From NCBI GenBank assembly GCA_002747035.1, contig PDRZ01000015.1, forward strand, positions 149,452-213,451: DNA of 64,000 bases, written 5' to 3'. Both the position numbers and the translations under genes were made by a program. Every line of letters starts with the position of its first letter. Position 1 is the first letter of the stretch. The DNA comes from Rhodobacterales bacterium (lineage in GTDB: Bacteria; Pseudomonadota; Alphaproteobacteria; Rhodobacterales; Rhodobacteraceae). Under the pieces are notes generated by a model, which worked only from the letters and a program-made list of their open reading frames with translations, was not told the origin of the DNA and made no database searches. This document shows positions 1 to 9,665 of the stretch, one piece after another.

Positions 1-2
1 AG

Positions 3-1415
3 GACATATCCGTGGCCCGTGTATCCGCGGGCGATACGCTGTTGGATTTCCTCAGGCTGCGCCAGAGGTTGACGGGAACCAAGGAAGGCTGTGCCGAAGG
101 GGATTGCGGGGCCTGTACCGTTCTGGTCGGGCGGCTGGCCGGGGGGGTGTTGGTTTATGAAGCGGTGAATGCCTGTATCCGGTTTCTGGCCACGGTGGAC
201 GGGTGCCATGTGGTGACCATTGAACACCTGCGCGGCGCAGATGGCGGATTGCATCCGGTTCAGAGGGCCATGGTCGCGCATCACGCAAGCCAGTGCGGGT
301 TCTGTACGCCGGGTATCGTGATGGCGCTTTATGCGCTGTGGATGCGCCGCCCGAGTCCCAGTGTGACCGAGATCGAGATGGCATTGCAGGGCAACCTGTG
401 CCGCTGTACCGGCTATGCGCCGATCATCGCGGCGGCGCGGTCGGTTGGGGCCGAAGCGGACCCGGTGCAGGCAGAGCGTGCCGAGATCACCGCGCGGCTG
501 ACCGGGATGCGGGACGGGGCGCGGGTGACGCTTGGGGTGGGCGCGGATCAGGCCGTTTTGCCCGCGGATGTGGATGATTTCGGCGCGTTGCTGGAAGAGA
601 TGCCCGAGGCGACGGTTGTGGCCGGGGCAACGGATGTGGGGCTTTGGGTCACAAAGCAGCTGCGCGAGATCGGCCCGGCCCTGTTCATCGGTCACCTTGG
701 GGGGTTGCGGCAGGTGGTGCGCACGGAAACGGAGATCACTCTTGGGGCCGGGGTCAGTTATTCCGAGGCGGAAGAGGCCATGACAGAGGCGTTTCCACAC
801 CTCGCCGCATATTGGCACCGCATCGCGGGGTGGCAGGTGCGCAACATGGGGACGATCGGCGGGAATATCGCCAACGGGTCACCCATCGGGGATATGCCGC
901 CGGTGTTGATTGCTCTGGACGCCCGGGTGATCCTGCGCCGGGGCGCGGCGCGGCGGGAGCTGCCGCTGGACGCGTTTTTCATCGACTACGGCAAACAGGA
1001 TTTGCGCGCGGGAGAATTCGTGGAAGCCATCCGGGTGCCGTTTCCCGCCGGGGATGTGCGCCACGGGGCGTGGAAAGTGTCCAAGCGCCGGGACGAGGAC
1101 ATTTCCACCGTTGCCGCAGGGATCGCCGTAACAGTTGAGGGCGGGCGGATCGTGGCGGCGCGGCTGGCATTTGGCGGTATGGCTGGTGTGCCCAAACGCG
1201 CGGCGCATGCCGAAGCCGCATTGATCGGGGAACCGTTCGGCGAAGCGGCGTTTCGGGCCGCTCTCCCGGAATTGAGCAAGGATTTCACGCCGCTTTCTGA
1301 TCATCGCGCAAGCGGCGAATACCGCATGACGATCGCGCGGAACCTGTTGTTGCGGTTCTGGGCAGAACAGTCCGGTGTGGAAGAAGCCGGGTTGCCGGAA
1401 AGGGTGGACGCATGA
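3..1415 (+). CDS. xdhA: Xanthine dehydrogenase small subunit XdhA (5' end lies outside the window)
   Basis: Iron-sulfur and flavin subunit of the cytoplasmic molybdenum hydroxylase that oxidises hypoxanthine to xanthine and then urate. Counting from the GTG at 12, one [2Fe-2S] site is visible at Cys27, 32, 35 and 55, and a second at Cys95, 98, 130 and 132. The FAD domain follows (NMGTIGGNIANGSPIGDMPP near residue 278), then a CO-dehydrogenase-type flavoprotein C-terminal domain. The frame is open to the window edge and the usual first 10-20 residues are missing, so the GTG at 12 is probably not the start. The stop overlaps xdhB in an ATGA, which points to translational coupling. Confidence 0.95.
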   Translation, partial: DISVARVSAGDTLLDFLRLRQRLTGTKEGCAEGDCGACTVLVGRLAGGVLVYEAVNACIRFLATVDGCHVVTIEHLRGADGGLHPVQRAMVAHHASQCGFCTPGIVMALYALWMRRPSPSVTEIEMALQGNLCRCTGYAPIIAAARSVGAEADPVQAERAEITARLTGMRDGARVTLGVGADQAVLPADVDDFGALLEEMPEATVVAGATDVGLWVTKQLREIGPALFIGHLGGLRQVVRTETEITLGAGVSYSEAEEAMTEAFPHLAAYWHRIAGWQVRNMGTIGGNIANGSPIGDMPPVLIALDARVILRRGAARRELPLDAFFIDYGKQDLRAGEFVEAIRVPFPAGDVRHGAWKVSKRRDEDISTVAAGIAVTVEGGRIVAARLAFGGMAGVPKRAAHAEAALIGEPFGEAAFRAALPELSKDFTPLSDHRASGEYRMTIARNLLLRFWAEQSGVEEAGLPERVDA

Positions 1416-3715
1416 GCGAGAGGACCCGGGGCGGGGTGACGCATCAGAGCGTGGTCCATGACAGCGCGCATAAACACGTGACCGGCGCGGCCTGCTATAC
1501 GGATGACATTGCCGAACCGCTGGGTACGTTGCACGCCGCGCTGGTCCTGTCGCCGGTGGCGCGGGGGCGGATTGAAACGCTGGACCTGTCCGCCGTTCGG
1601 GACGCACCCGGCGTGGTGGGGGTGATCACCGCAGCCGACATTCCCGGGGTCAATGACATTTCGGCCACCGGGGCGGGGGACGAACCGCTTTTCCCTGAAA
1701 CCGAGGTGCAGTTCCACGGTCAGCCGTTATGCGCTGTCATTGCCGATACTCGTGCGGCGGCGCGCCGTGCGGCGGCTCTGGCACGGGTCGAGATCCTGCC
1801 AGACGACCAGCCGCCGGTCATCGGGATCGAGGCAGCGCGCGAACAGGGCACGCTGGTCGCGCCTCCGTTACGGTTGGCGCGCGGCGATGCGCAGGCCGGG
1901 TTGGAGGCCGCCCCGCACACCATACGGGGCCGCATGGAGATCGGTGGGCAGGACCATTTGTATCTTGAGGGTCAGATCGCTTTTGCGCTTTCGGGCGAAG
2001 ACGAGGACGTGATCATCCACTGTTCCACCCAGCATCCCAGCGAGGCTCAGCACATGGTGGCCCATGTTCTGGGCGTTCCATCCCATTCGGTTGTCGTGAA
2101 CGTGCGCCGCATGGGGGGCGGGTTTGGTGGCAAGGAAAGCCAGATGAACCTGTTCGCCTGTATCGCGGCACTGGCGGCAAAGAAGTTTGATCGCCCGGTC
2201 AAGCTTCGTCCCGACCGGGATGAGGATATGATCGTCACCGGCAAACGCCACGAATTCAGCGTGGATTACGCGGTTGGGTTCAACGAAGAGGGTCGCATCC
2301 ACGCGGTGGACGGTGCTTTTGCTGCGCGCTGTGGTTTTGCCGCTGATCTGAGCGGGCCGGTCACGGATCGGGCGCTGTTTCATGCGGATAACGCCTATTA
2401 CTATCCCAACGTTCTGCTGCGATCCCTGCCGTTGAAAACCAATACCGTTTCGAACACCGCGTTTCGCGGGTTCGGAGGGCCGCAGGGGGTCATCGTTGCG
2501 GAGCGGATGATTGAGGAAATTGCATATGCCCTTGGGCGCGATCCGCTGGATATTCGCAAAGCCAACTTTTACGGGCCCGGGCGGGATGTGACGCCCTATC
2601 ACCAGGTGGTCGAGGATAATATCATCGCCCGCGTCGTGGATGAGCTGGAGGAGAGTGCCGGGTATCGCGCCCGCCGCGCTGCGATTATCGCGCAGAACGC
2701 CAGGGGCGGGATTGTGCGGCGGGGGATTGCGTTGACGCCGGTGAAATTCGGCATTTCGTTCACCGCTACGTGGTACAATCAGGCGGGTGCCCTGGTTCAT
2801 GTCTATAGCGACGGGTCGATCATGTTAAATCATGGTGGCACAGAGATGGGGCAGGGGTTGAATACCAAAGTGGCCCAGATCGTGGCGGACGCCTTTGGAC
2901 AGGATATTGACCGGGTCAGGATCACGCAGACCACCACCGAGAAAGTTCCCAACACCAGCGCCACAGCGGCGTCATCGGGTACTGATCTGAACGCTATGGC
3001 CGCGTTGGATGCCTGTGAGCAGATCAAGGCGCGGATTTCCGATTTCACCCGCGACACCATGGGGGCCGAGGCCGAATTCCGTCCCGGAACCGTGCGGGTC
3101 GGGGCGCAGGAGTTCCCGTTTAACACTTTGATTAAAATGGCCTATATGGCGCGTGTCCATCTGTCCGCAGCCGGGTTTTACAAGACGCCGAAAATCCATT
3201 GGGACCGCGACAAGGGGCAGGGAAGGCCGTTTTACTATTTCGCCTATGGCGCGGCCTGTTCCGAGGTGTCCGTGGACAGTCTGACCGGAGAGTATCAGGT
3301 TGACCGGGTTGATATCCTGCATGATGTGGGGCGGTCTCTGAACCCCGCGCTGGACAAGGGACAGGTCGAGGGCGCGTTTGTGCAGGGCATGGGGTGGCTG
3401 ACCAGCGAGGAATTGGTTTGGGATGCCGAGGGGCGGCTGCGCACGCATGCTCCGTCAACTTACAAGATCCCGCTGGCTTCGGATATCCCACGGCAGTTCA
3501 ACGTGCGGCTGGCCGAGTGGTCCGAAAACGCAGAGCGCAGCATCAAGCGGTCCAAGGCGGTGGGCGAGCCGCCGTTCATGTTGGGTATCTCGGTGTTTGA
3601 AGCTCTGTCCATGGCGGTGGCCAGCGTGGCCGATTACCGCGAATGCCCCCGGCTTGATGCGCCGGCCACACCGGAACGGGTGCTGATGGCCATGGAAAGG
3701 CTGCGCGGATCATGA
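1412..3715 (+). CDS. xdhB: Xanthine dehydrogenase molybdopterin-binding large subunit XdhB
   Basis: Catalytic subunit (767 aa) carrying the molybdenum cofactor; with XdhA it forms the heterotetrameric bacterial enzyme. The glycine-rich cofactor loop GGGFGGKES lies near residue 235, FRGFGGPQG near 353, and the catalytic glutamate in KAVGEPPF near residue 719. The length matches bacterial XdhB (about 760-780 aa). The gene starts inside the xdhA stop and ends inside the xdhC start (both ATGA overlaps), so the three xdh genes form one coupled unit. The neighbouring guaD and ade support a purine substrate over other members of the molybdenum hydroxylase family. Confidence 0.96.
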   Translation: MSERTRGGVTHQSVVHDSAHKHVTGAACYTDDIAEPLGTLHAALVLSPVARGRIETLDLSAVRDAPGVVGVITAADIPGVNDISATGAGDEPLFPETEVQFHGQPLCAVIADTRAAARRAAALARVEILPDDQPPVIGIEAAREQGTLVAPPLRLARGDAQAGLEAAPHTIRGRMEIGGQDHLYLEGQIAFALSGEDEDVIIHCSTQHPSEAQHMVAHVLGVPSHSVVVNVRRMGGGFGGKESQMNLFACIAALAAKKFDRPVKLRPDRDEDMIVTGKRHEFSVDYAVGFNEEGRIHAVDGAFAARCGFAADLSGPVTDRALFHADNAYYYPNVLLRSLPLKTNTVSNTAFRGFGGPQGVIVAERMIEEIAYALGRDPLDIRKANFYGPGRDVTPYHQVVEDNIIARVVDELEESAGYRARRAAIIAQNARGGIVRRGIALTPVKFGISFTATWYNQAGALVHVYSDGSIMLNHGGTEMGQGLNTKVAQIVADAFGQDIDRVRITQTTTEKVPNTSATAASSGTDLNAMAALDACEQIKARISDFTRDTMGAEAEFRPGTVRVGAQEFPFNTLIKMAYMARVHLSAAGFYKTPKIHWDRDKGQGRPFYYFAYGAACSEVSVDSLTGEYQVDRVDILHDVGRSLNPALDKGQVEGAFVQGMGWLTSEELVWDAEGRLRTHAPSTYKIPLASDIPRQFNVRLAEWSENAERSIKRSKAVGEPPFMLGISVFEALSMAVASVADYRECPRLDAPATPERVLMAMERLRGS

Positions 3716-4512
3716 GCGGGCTGGCCGGGTTTTTCGCGTCCGAGCGAGAGGTGGTGGTGCTGTGCCTCACACGCGTACAGGGATCGTCGCCCCGCGAACA
3801 GGGGGCGTGCATGTTCGTCGCGCCAAATTCGGTGTGGGGCACGATTGGTGGCGGGCAGCTTGAATACATGGCGATGGACCATGCACGGAACATGTTGCGA
3901 AACGCGGGCAGACGCGATGTGATGGACGTGCCATTGGGCCCGGCGATCGGCCAGTGCTGTGGCGGGCGGGTTGAGGTGACGTTGACCCGGCTTACCGCAG
4001 CGGAGCGGCGCGACGCGTTGGCAAAGGAGCGGGCGGACCGGGCGGCCCAGCCCCGGGCGATGATTTTTGGCGCGGGTCATGTGGGGCGGGCTTTGGCGCG
4101 GGCGCTGCTGCCCTTGCCCTATCGTTCGGTTCTGATCGACAGCCGCCCGGAAGAGTTGGCGATGGGGCAGGGCGACACCCTTTTAACCCCTTTGCCCGAG
4201 GCCGAAATTCGCGGTGCCCCGGCCGGGGCGTTCTTTGTCATCGCCACCCATGATCATGCCTTGGATTTCCTGTTGGCATCCGAGGCGCTGGCGCGGCGCG
4301 ACGCGGCCTATATCGGGATGATCGGATCGACAACCAAGCGGGCGCGGTTCGAAAACTGGGCGACCGGGGTGGACAGTTCGCGGTTGACCTGTCCCATGGG
4401 CACAGGGCACAGCCGGGACAAGCGCCCCGAGGTGATCGCGGCGTTGATTGCCGCCGAAATGCTGACTGTTACGGCCAAAACAAGCGAAGGCATGGAGATG
4501 GATCGTGGGTGA
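3712..4512 (+). CDS. xdhC: XdhC, molybdenum cofactor chaperone/sulfurtransferase-partner for xanthine dehydrogenase
   Basis: Accessory protein (266 aa) of the XdhC/CoxI family. Family members bind the molybdenum cofactor, aid its sulfuration and deliver it to XdhB; they are not part of the final enzyme. Visible hallmarks are the N-terminal VQGSSPREQGACMFV and GTIGGGQLEY segments, QCCGGRVEV near residue 80, and a C-terminal Rossmann-like part (MIFGAGHVGRALARALLPL) ending with YIGMIGSTTKRARFE. The ATG lies in the xdhB stop, and the gene overlaps guaD by eight bases. Its position directly after xdhAB is the standard arrangement. Confidence 0.93.
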   Translation: MSGLAGFFASEREVVVLCLTRVQGSSPREQGACMFVAPNSVWGTIGGGQLEYMAMDHARNMLRNAGRRDVMDVPLGPAIGQCCGGRVEVTLTRLTAAERRDALAKERADRAAQPRAMIFGAGHVGRALARALLPLPYRSVLIDSRPEELAMGQGDTLLTPLPEAEIRGAPAGAFFVIATHDHALDFLLASEALARRDAAYIGMIGSTTKRARFENWATGVDSSRLTCPMGTGHSRDKRPEVIAALIAAEMLTVTAKTSEGMEMDRG

Positions 4513-5818
4513 AAAAATCATACGCGGGCGGGTGCTGAATTTTACCGGAGAGCCCTTTGGCCCCGAAGATACGGATGCGTATGTGTATATCGAAGACGGG
4601 GCTGTTCACCTGCGTGACGGGCGCATCGTGTCGATTGGCGACTTTGCCCCGGTCGAAGAGGGCGAGGGGGGCAAGGAGGTCGAGGTGGTGGATCACCGTC
4701 CCCACCTGATCCTGGCCGGGTTTATCGACACGCATATCCATTTTCCACAGGTTCAGGTGATTGCATCCTGGGGGGCGCAGCTTCTGGATTGGCTTGAAAA
4801 CTATACTTTTCCGGCCGAAATGAAATATGCCGAGACGGGTCATGCGGCGCGTATGGCTTCGGCCTATTTCGATTTGCTGACCGGGCATGGCACCACCACG
4901 GCTGTCAGCTATTGTTCGTCCCACCCCAATTCGGCCCAGGCCTGTTTCGCCGAGGCCGCGCGGCGCAACATGTGCATGATTGGCGGCAAGGTGATGATGG
5001 ACCGCAATGCGCCCAAAGGGTTATGCGACACGGCCCGGACGGGATATGACGACAGCAAGGCCTTGATTGACCGCTGGCACGGCACAGGGCGTTTGCACTA
5101 TGCCATCACCCCCCGGTTCGGGATCACCTCGACCGAGGCCCAACTCGAGGCGGCGGGGGCGTTGGTGGCCGAGCATCCGACCTGTTTCATGCAAACCCAC
5201 ATGTCGGAAAACCGGATCGAAATCAGCGAAACGGCGCGTCTGTTCCCCTGGGCCCGCGATTATCTGGATGTTTATGAACGTTATGGGCTGGTCGGGCCGC
5301 GGGCATTGTTGGGCCATTGCATTCATTTGGAAAATCGCGAGGTTGAGCGGATTTCCGAAACCGGGGCCAAGCCGGTATTCTGTCCCACCTCGAACCTGTT
5401 TCTGGGCAGCGGGTTGTTTGACAATGGGGCGCTGAGGGCGCGGGGGATCGCGACGGCGATCGCCACGGATATTGGCGGCGGCACCAGCTTTTCCATGCTG
5501 CAAACCCTGAACGAAGGCTACAAGATATTGCAGTTGCAGCGGCAACAGATGCACCCGCTGACCGCCTTCCACTGGATCACCCGCGGCAATGCTGTGGCTT
5601 TGGGGATGGAGGAGCGGATCGGCACGCTGGCACCGGGGTCCGATGCGGATCTGGTCGTGTTGGATTCCCGCGCCACACCCGAAATGGCGCTGAGGTCGGA
5701 AACCATTGAAACCCTGTCCGAAGAGCTTTTCCTGTTGATGATCTGTGGAGATGACCGGGCCGTGCGGCAGACCTATGTCGCCGGCGAGGCCATGAAAAAG
5801 GAGAGCGGTGATGTGTGA
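4505..5818 (+). CDS. guaD: Guanine deaminase GuaD
   Basis: Zinc-dependent amidohydrolase (437 aa) that hydrolyses guanine to xanthine and ammonia, supplying the adjacent xanthine dehydrogenase. Metal-site motifs visible are [10 protein letters not shown] (HxH), QTHMSEN, GHCIHL and [12 protein letters not shown], in the order expected of the guanine/cytosine deaminase branch of the amidohydrolase superfamily. The start is GTG at 4505, inside the end of xdhC; no better ATG exists near the family's N-terminus. The gene overlaps ade by eight bases if ade starts at its ATG. Operon context makes guanine the most likely substrate. Confidence 0.93.
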   Translation: MGEKIIRGRVLNFTGEPFGPEDTDAYVYIEDGAVHLRDGRIVSIGDFAPVEEGEGGKEVEVVDHRPHLILAGFIDTHIHFPQVQVIASWGAQLLDWLENYTFPAEMKYAETGHAARMASAYFDLLTGHGTTTAVSYCSSHPNSAQACFAEAARRNMCMIGGKVMMDRNAPKGLCDTARTGYDDSKALIDRWHGTGRLHYAITPRFGITSTEAQLEAAGALVAEHPTCFMQTHMSENRIEISETARLFPWARDYLDVYERYGLVGPRALLGHCIHLENREVERISETGAKPVFCPTSNLFLGSGLFDNGALRARGIATAIATDIGGGTSFSMLQTLNEGYKILQLQRQQMHPLTAFHWITRGNAVALGMEERIGTLAPGSDADLVVLDSRATPEMALRSETIETLSEELFLLMICGDDRAVRQTYVAGEAMKKESGDV

Positions 5819-7520
5819 TCTGGACCGGCTGATTGCCGTGGCGCGGGGCGATGCCCCGGCGGATATTGTGTTGACCGGAGGGCAGGTTTTCGACGTTGTC
5901 ACCGGCGAAATGATCGTGGGCGATGTGGCCATTTGTGGAGATAGGATTGCCGGGATCGCAGGGCGGTACGAGGCGCGGCAGGTTATTGATATCACGGGTA
6001 AAACCGTGGTTCCCGGCTTTATCGACACCCATCTTCATATCGAAAGTTCTCTGGTTACCCCTTTCGAATTTGACCGCTGTGTCGGCCCGCGCGGGGTGAC
6101 GACGGCGATTTGCGACCCCCATGAAATCGCCAATGTGCTTGGCGTGCCGGGGATCACCTATTTCCTTGAGGCCAGCGCGCGGACGCTGATGGATATCCGG
6201 GTGCAGCTTTCGTCCTGTGTGCCCTCGACGGACATGGAAACCTCGGGCGCGCGGATTGAGGCATCCGAGCTTGCGGCGTTGAAGGACCACCCCCGGGTGA
6301 TCGGGCTGGCCGAAGTGATGAATTATCCCGGTGTGATCCATCGCGACCGTGGCATGTTGGCCAAGCTTGAAGCGTTTCAGGACCGGCATATCGACGGCCA
6401 CGCGCCGCGTTTGTCGGGGCGTGACCTGAATGCCTATGTCGCGGCCGGTATCCGCACCGAACACGAGGCAACCAGCGCCGAGGAGGCGATGGAAAAGCTG
6501 CAAAAGGGGATGCGTGTGTTGATTCGGGAAGGATCGGTGAGCAAGGACATGGTGGCGTTGGCCCCGATCCTGAATGACTATACGTCAGCGTATTGTTGCC
6601 TGTGCACGGATGACCGCAACCCTTTGGATATCGCGGAACACGGGCACCTGGATTATATGATCCGGTCGCTGATCGCGATGGGGGTGCCCGTGCGGGCGGT
6701 GTATCGCGCCGCCACACTTTCGGCGGCCGAAGCGTTCGGGTTGAAGGATCGCGGCCAGGTGGCACCGGGCAAGCGCGCCGATCTGGTGGTGCTCGACAGT
6801 CTCGAAGAGTGCCGTGCCGAGCGGGTGTTTTCGGGTGGTGTCGAGTTGACGGAAGACGCCTTTGCCGCGCGTCACCCTGTTCCGCCAATCGGTCGGCATT
6901 CTGTTCAGGCACCGAGTGTCAGGGCGGCGCATTTCCGCACTGGCGGAAACCGGGAAGAGACTGATGTGATCGGGGTGATCGAGGGCAAGATCATCACCCG
7001 GCATGACCATGCCAGCCTGCCAATTGTGGATGGGGACAAACGCCCGGATCCGGCGCGGGACCTGATCAAGATCGCTGTGATCGAACGGCACGGCAAAAAT
7101 GGCAACATATCAACCGGGTTCGTGACCGGGTTCGGGTTGAAACACGGGGCGATTGCCTCGTCGGTCTGTCACGACCACCACAACATCGCCGTCGTGGGGG
7201 CCGACTATGACGACATGGCAATCGCTGCCAACCGGCTGGGTGAAATCGAAGGCGGGTTTGTCGTGGTGCGGGACGGCATCGTTCTGGCCGAGCTTGCCTT
7301 GCCCATGGCCGGGTTGATGAGCCTTGAGCCATATGAAACCGTTCGGGATCTGCTGATCCCGTTGCGAAGCGCGGCGGCCTCTCTTGGTGTCACCCTGGAA
7401 GAGCCGTTCCTGCAACTGGCTTTTCTGGCCCTGCCGGTCATCCCTGCGCTCAAGATCACGGATCGCGGGTTGGTGGATGTCACACGGTTCGAAATTCTGA
7501 ACGCTCATGTCACATCGTAG
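5811..7520 (+). CDS. ade: Adenine deaminase Ade
   Basis: Adenine deaminase of the bacterial Ade (COG1001) amidohydrolase family, about 569 aa, converting adenine to hypoxanthine. It has the binuclear metal motif [11 protein letters not shown] near residue 70, [10 protein letters not shown], and the C-terminal adenine-deaminase domain with [19 protein letters not shown] at 5811 is chosen because an AAGGAGAG Shine-Dalgarno lies about eight bases upstream; a GTG codon directly before it (5808) is less likely. Last of the purine genes proper: with guaD it channels both purine bases into XdhAB. Confidence 0.93.
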   Translation: MCDLDRLIAVARGDAPADIVLTGGQVFDVVTGEMIVGDVAICGDRIAGIAGRYEARQVIDITGKTVVPGFIDTHLHIESSLVTPFEFDRCVGPRGVTTAICDPHEIANVLGVPGITYFLEASARTLMDIRVQLSSCVPSTDMETSGARIEASELAALKDHPRVIGLAEVMNYPGVIHRDRGMLAKLEAFQDRHIDGHAPRLSGRDLNAYVAAGIRTEHEATSAEEAMEKLQKGMRVLIREGSVSKDMVALAPILNDYTSAYCCLCTDDRNPLDIAEHGHLDYMIRSLIAMGVPVRAVYRAATLSAAEAFGLKDRGQVAPGKRADLVVLDSLEECRAERVFSGGVELTEDAFAARHPVPPIGRHSVQAPSVRAAHFRTGGNREETDVIGVIEGKIITRHDHASLPIVDGDKRPDPARDLIKIAVIERHGKNGNISTGFVTGFGLKHGAIASSVCHDHHNIAVVGADYDDMAIAANRLGEIEGGFVVVRDGIVLAELALPMAGLMSLEPYETVRDLLIPLRSAAASLGVTLEEPFLQLAFLALPVIPALKITDRGLVDVTRFEILNAHVTS

Positions 7521-7539
7521 CAACGAGAGGAGAACGGAA

Positions 7540-8529
7540 ATGCGCGCGATCACCTATCAAAAATTCGGTGAGGCCAGCGACGTGCTGAGCCTTGAAACTC
7601 TGCCCATTCCGACACCGCAGGGGGGCGAGGTTCTGGTGCGATTGAGGACCTCGGGCGTGAACCCGTCGGACATCCGTGCGCGGGCTGGCGGGCGGCCGGG
7701 CGTCACCAGACCCCCGTTTGACACGATTATCCCCCATAGCGACGGGGCCGGAGTGATCGAAGCCGTGGGCAACGGGGTTGATGCGGGGCGGGTTGGCGAG
7801 CGGGTCTGGATCTGGAACGGGCAATGGCAGCGCGCCTTTGGCACAGCCGCAGAGTATATCGTGGTGCCGGAAGGTCAGGCCGTGCGTTTGCCGGGGTCGA
7901 CGAGTTTTGAACAGGGGGCTGTTCTGGGTATTCCCGCGCTGACGGCGGTTCACGCGGTATTGGGATACGGGCCGGTGGCGGGAAAAACCGTGCTTGTCAG
8001 TGGTGGTGCCGGAACCGTGGGACGGTTGGCCGTGCAGGTGGCCGCGGCATCCGGGGCGCGTGTGATTGCCACCGCGCATGGCGATGCAGCGAAAGAGGCT
8101 GCTCGTGCGGCGGGGGCCCATCACGTGGCGGATTATGCGTCCGAAACGCTGGCCGAAGATATTCTGGCGGTAACGGGTGGGCAGTTGATCGATGTGGTGG
8201 TCGAGGTGGAGTTTGGCCGGAATATCGAAACCATCGCCACCCTCATCGCCAATCGGGGGCGGATCGTAACCTATGGATCAGCACAGGAGATGGCACCGGT
8301 GCTGCCGTATTATCCGCTGTTGTTCAAGGCGGTGTCGATCCATTTTGTGCTGGTCTATATGCTGAGCGACGAAGAACGGGCCAGCGCAATTGCCCTGTTG
8401 ACCGGGATGCTGGAACGCGATGCTCTGGATCTGCGGATATCACGGACCCTGCCACTGGAGGAGTGTGCCAAGGCTCATGACATTGTTGCGCAGGGTGCGC
8501 GGGCCGGATCCGTCATCCTGACAATATAG
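7540..8529 (+). CDS. Quinone oxidoreductase-like zinc-independent alcohol dehydrogenase (MDR family)
   Basis: Medium-chain dehydrogenase/reductase of the NADPH:quinone reductase (zeta-crystallin) type, 329 aa. It shows the GroES-like N-terminal domain (EVLVRLRTSGVNPSDIRARAG), the PHSDGAGVIEAVG segment and a nucleotide-binding turn SGGAGTVGRLAVQVA. The Cys/His zinc ligands of true alcohol dehydrogenases are absent. ATG at 7540 fits the family N-terminus (MRAITYQKFGE) and follows GAGAGGAGAA; an in-frame ATG at 7507 inside ade is less likely. It sits 19 bases after ade and is probably co-transcribed, but its substrate and any link to purine breakdown are unknown. Confidence 0.85.
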   Translation: MRAITYQKFGEASDVLSLETLPIPTPQGGEVLVRLRTSGVNPSDIRARAGGRPGVTRPPFDTIIPHSDGAGVIEAVGNGVDAGRVGERVWIWNGQWQRAFGTAAEYIVVPEGQAVRLPGSTSFEQGAVLGIPALTAVHAVLGYGPVAGKTVLVSGGAGTVGRLAVQVAAASGARVIATAHGDAAKEAARAAGAHHVADYASETLAEDILAVTGGQLIDVVVEVEFGRNIETIATLIANRGRIVTYGSAQEMAPVLPYYPLLFKAVSIHFVLVYMLSDEERASAIALLTGMLERDALDLRISRTLPLEECAKAHDIVAQGARAGSVILTI

Positions 8530-8549
8530 AGCCCGGGGGCGTTGTCGGA

Positions 8550-9665
8550 TCAGTGTACCACGAATTCCGCATGGAGCGCGCCGGCGGCCTTGACGCTTTT
8601 CAGAATGTCGATCATGTCCCGCGGAGAGACGCCAAGCGCATTCAGTCCCGCGATCACCTCGGACAGCGATGTGCCTGGTTGTACCTCGGCCAGGCCAATA
8701 CCCGGTTCTTCTTGCAATTCGGCCTGGGTGCGCGGGATCACCACGGTTTCGCCGTCGGAGAACGGGTTGGGCTGAACGGTCAGTGGCGTTTCTTGAATCC
8801 GAAGGGTCAGGTTGCCCTGTGACACGGCCACCCGGGAAATGCGCACATCTTCGCCCATCACGATCGTGCCGGAGCGTTGATCCACCACGACCCGGGCCTT
8901 GCGTTCGGGGCTGACCAAAATGTTTTCAATCCGGCTGAGTGCATGAGCCGGGGAGCGCGAATTGGTGCGGGTGATATTCAATTGAACCGTGCCCGAATCC
9001 AGCATCAGTGCAACCCGCGATCCAAAGCTGCGGTTGATTTCGCGTTCAATCCGGCCCGCAGTTGTGAAATCCGGGTCGCGCAGGGCAAGCCGCAGGGTTT
9101 TGAGGGACGCCAGATCGAATTCGATCTCTTTCTCAACGCGTGCACCAGAGGGAATGACCCCTGATGTTGGTACGCCTTGAACCACGCCGCCCGCGTCACC
9201 TTCGGCCGAGGCGCCACCAGCGATGATCGTGCCCTGGGAGACCGCATAGATTTGCCCGTCCGCAGCGTTGAGCGGGGTCATGATCAGAGTTCCACCCAGC
9301 AGGCTTTTGGCATCGCCAATTGCCGAAACGGTCACGTCAATCTGCGCCCCGGCTCGTGAAAAGGGCGGCAGTGTGGCAGTGACGAACACGGCGGCCACGT
9401 TTTTGGGCCGGAACTGTTCGCCGGTGATGTTCACGCCCAACCGTTCAAGAATGTTCGACATGATCTCTTCGGTAAAAGGTGCGTTGCGGATGCCATCGCC
9501 CGTCCCATTCAACCCGACAACCAGACCGTACCCCACCAAATCGTTACCACGCACACCGTCAAATTCGACCAGATCCTTGAGACGGACCGGGTTGGCGTTT
9601 GCTGATAGAGCCGAAAGACACAGGGCGATCGTCAGAGAAAGGAACGGGAGGATGGATCGGATCAT
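8550..9665 (-). CDS. flgI: Flagellar P-ring protein FlgI
   Basis: Structural protein (371 aa) of the periplasmic P ring that bushes the flagellar rod in the peptidoglycan. A Sec signal peptide (MIRSILPFLSLTIALCLSAL, cleavage after SANA) is followed by the FlgI hallmark VRGNDLVGYGLVVGLNGTGD and a C-terminal NALGVSPRDMIDILKSVKAA. The length matches the family. Its start codon overlaps the flgL stop (ATGA), so it is the last gene of the flgL-flgI pair. It converges on the quinone-oxidoreductase gene with only 20 bases between, where no terminator is obvious. Confidence 0.96.
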   Translation of the reverse strand: MIRSILPFLSLTIALCLSALSANANPVRLKDLVEFDGVRGNDLVGYGLVVGLNGTGDGIRNAPFTEEIMSNILERLGVNITGEQFRPKNVAAVFVTATLPPFSRAGAQIDVTVSAIGDAKSLLGGTLIMTPLNAADGQIYAVSQGTIIAGGASAEGDAGGVVQGVPTSGVIPSGARVEKEIEFDLASLKTLRLALRDPDFTTAGRIEREINRSFGSRVALMLDSGTVQLNITRTNSRSPAHALSRIENILVSPERKARVVVDQRSGTIVMGEDVRISRVAVSQGNLTLRIQETPLTVQPNPFSDGETVVIPRTQAELQEEPGIGLAEVQPGTSLSEVIAGLNALGVSPRDMIDILKSVKAAGALHAEFVVH

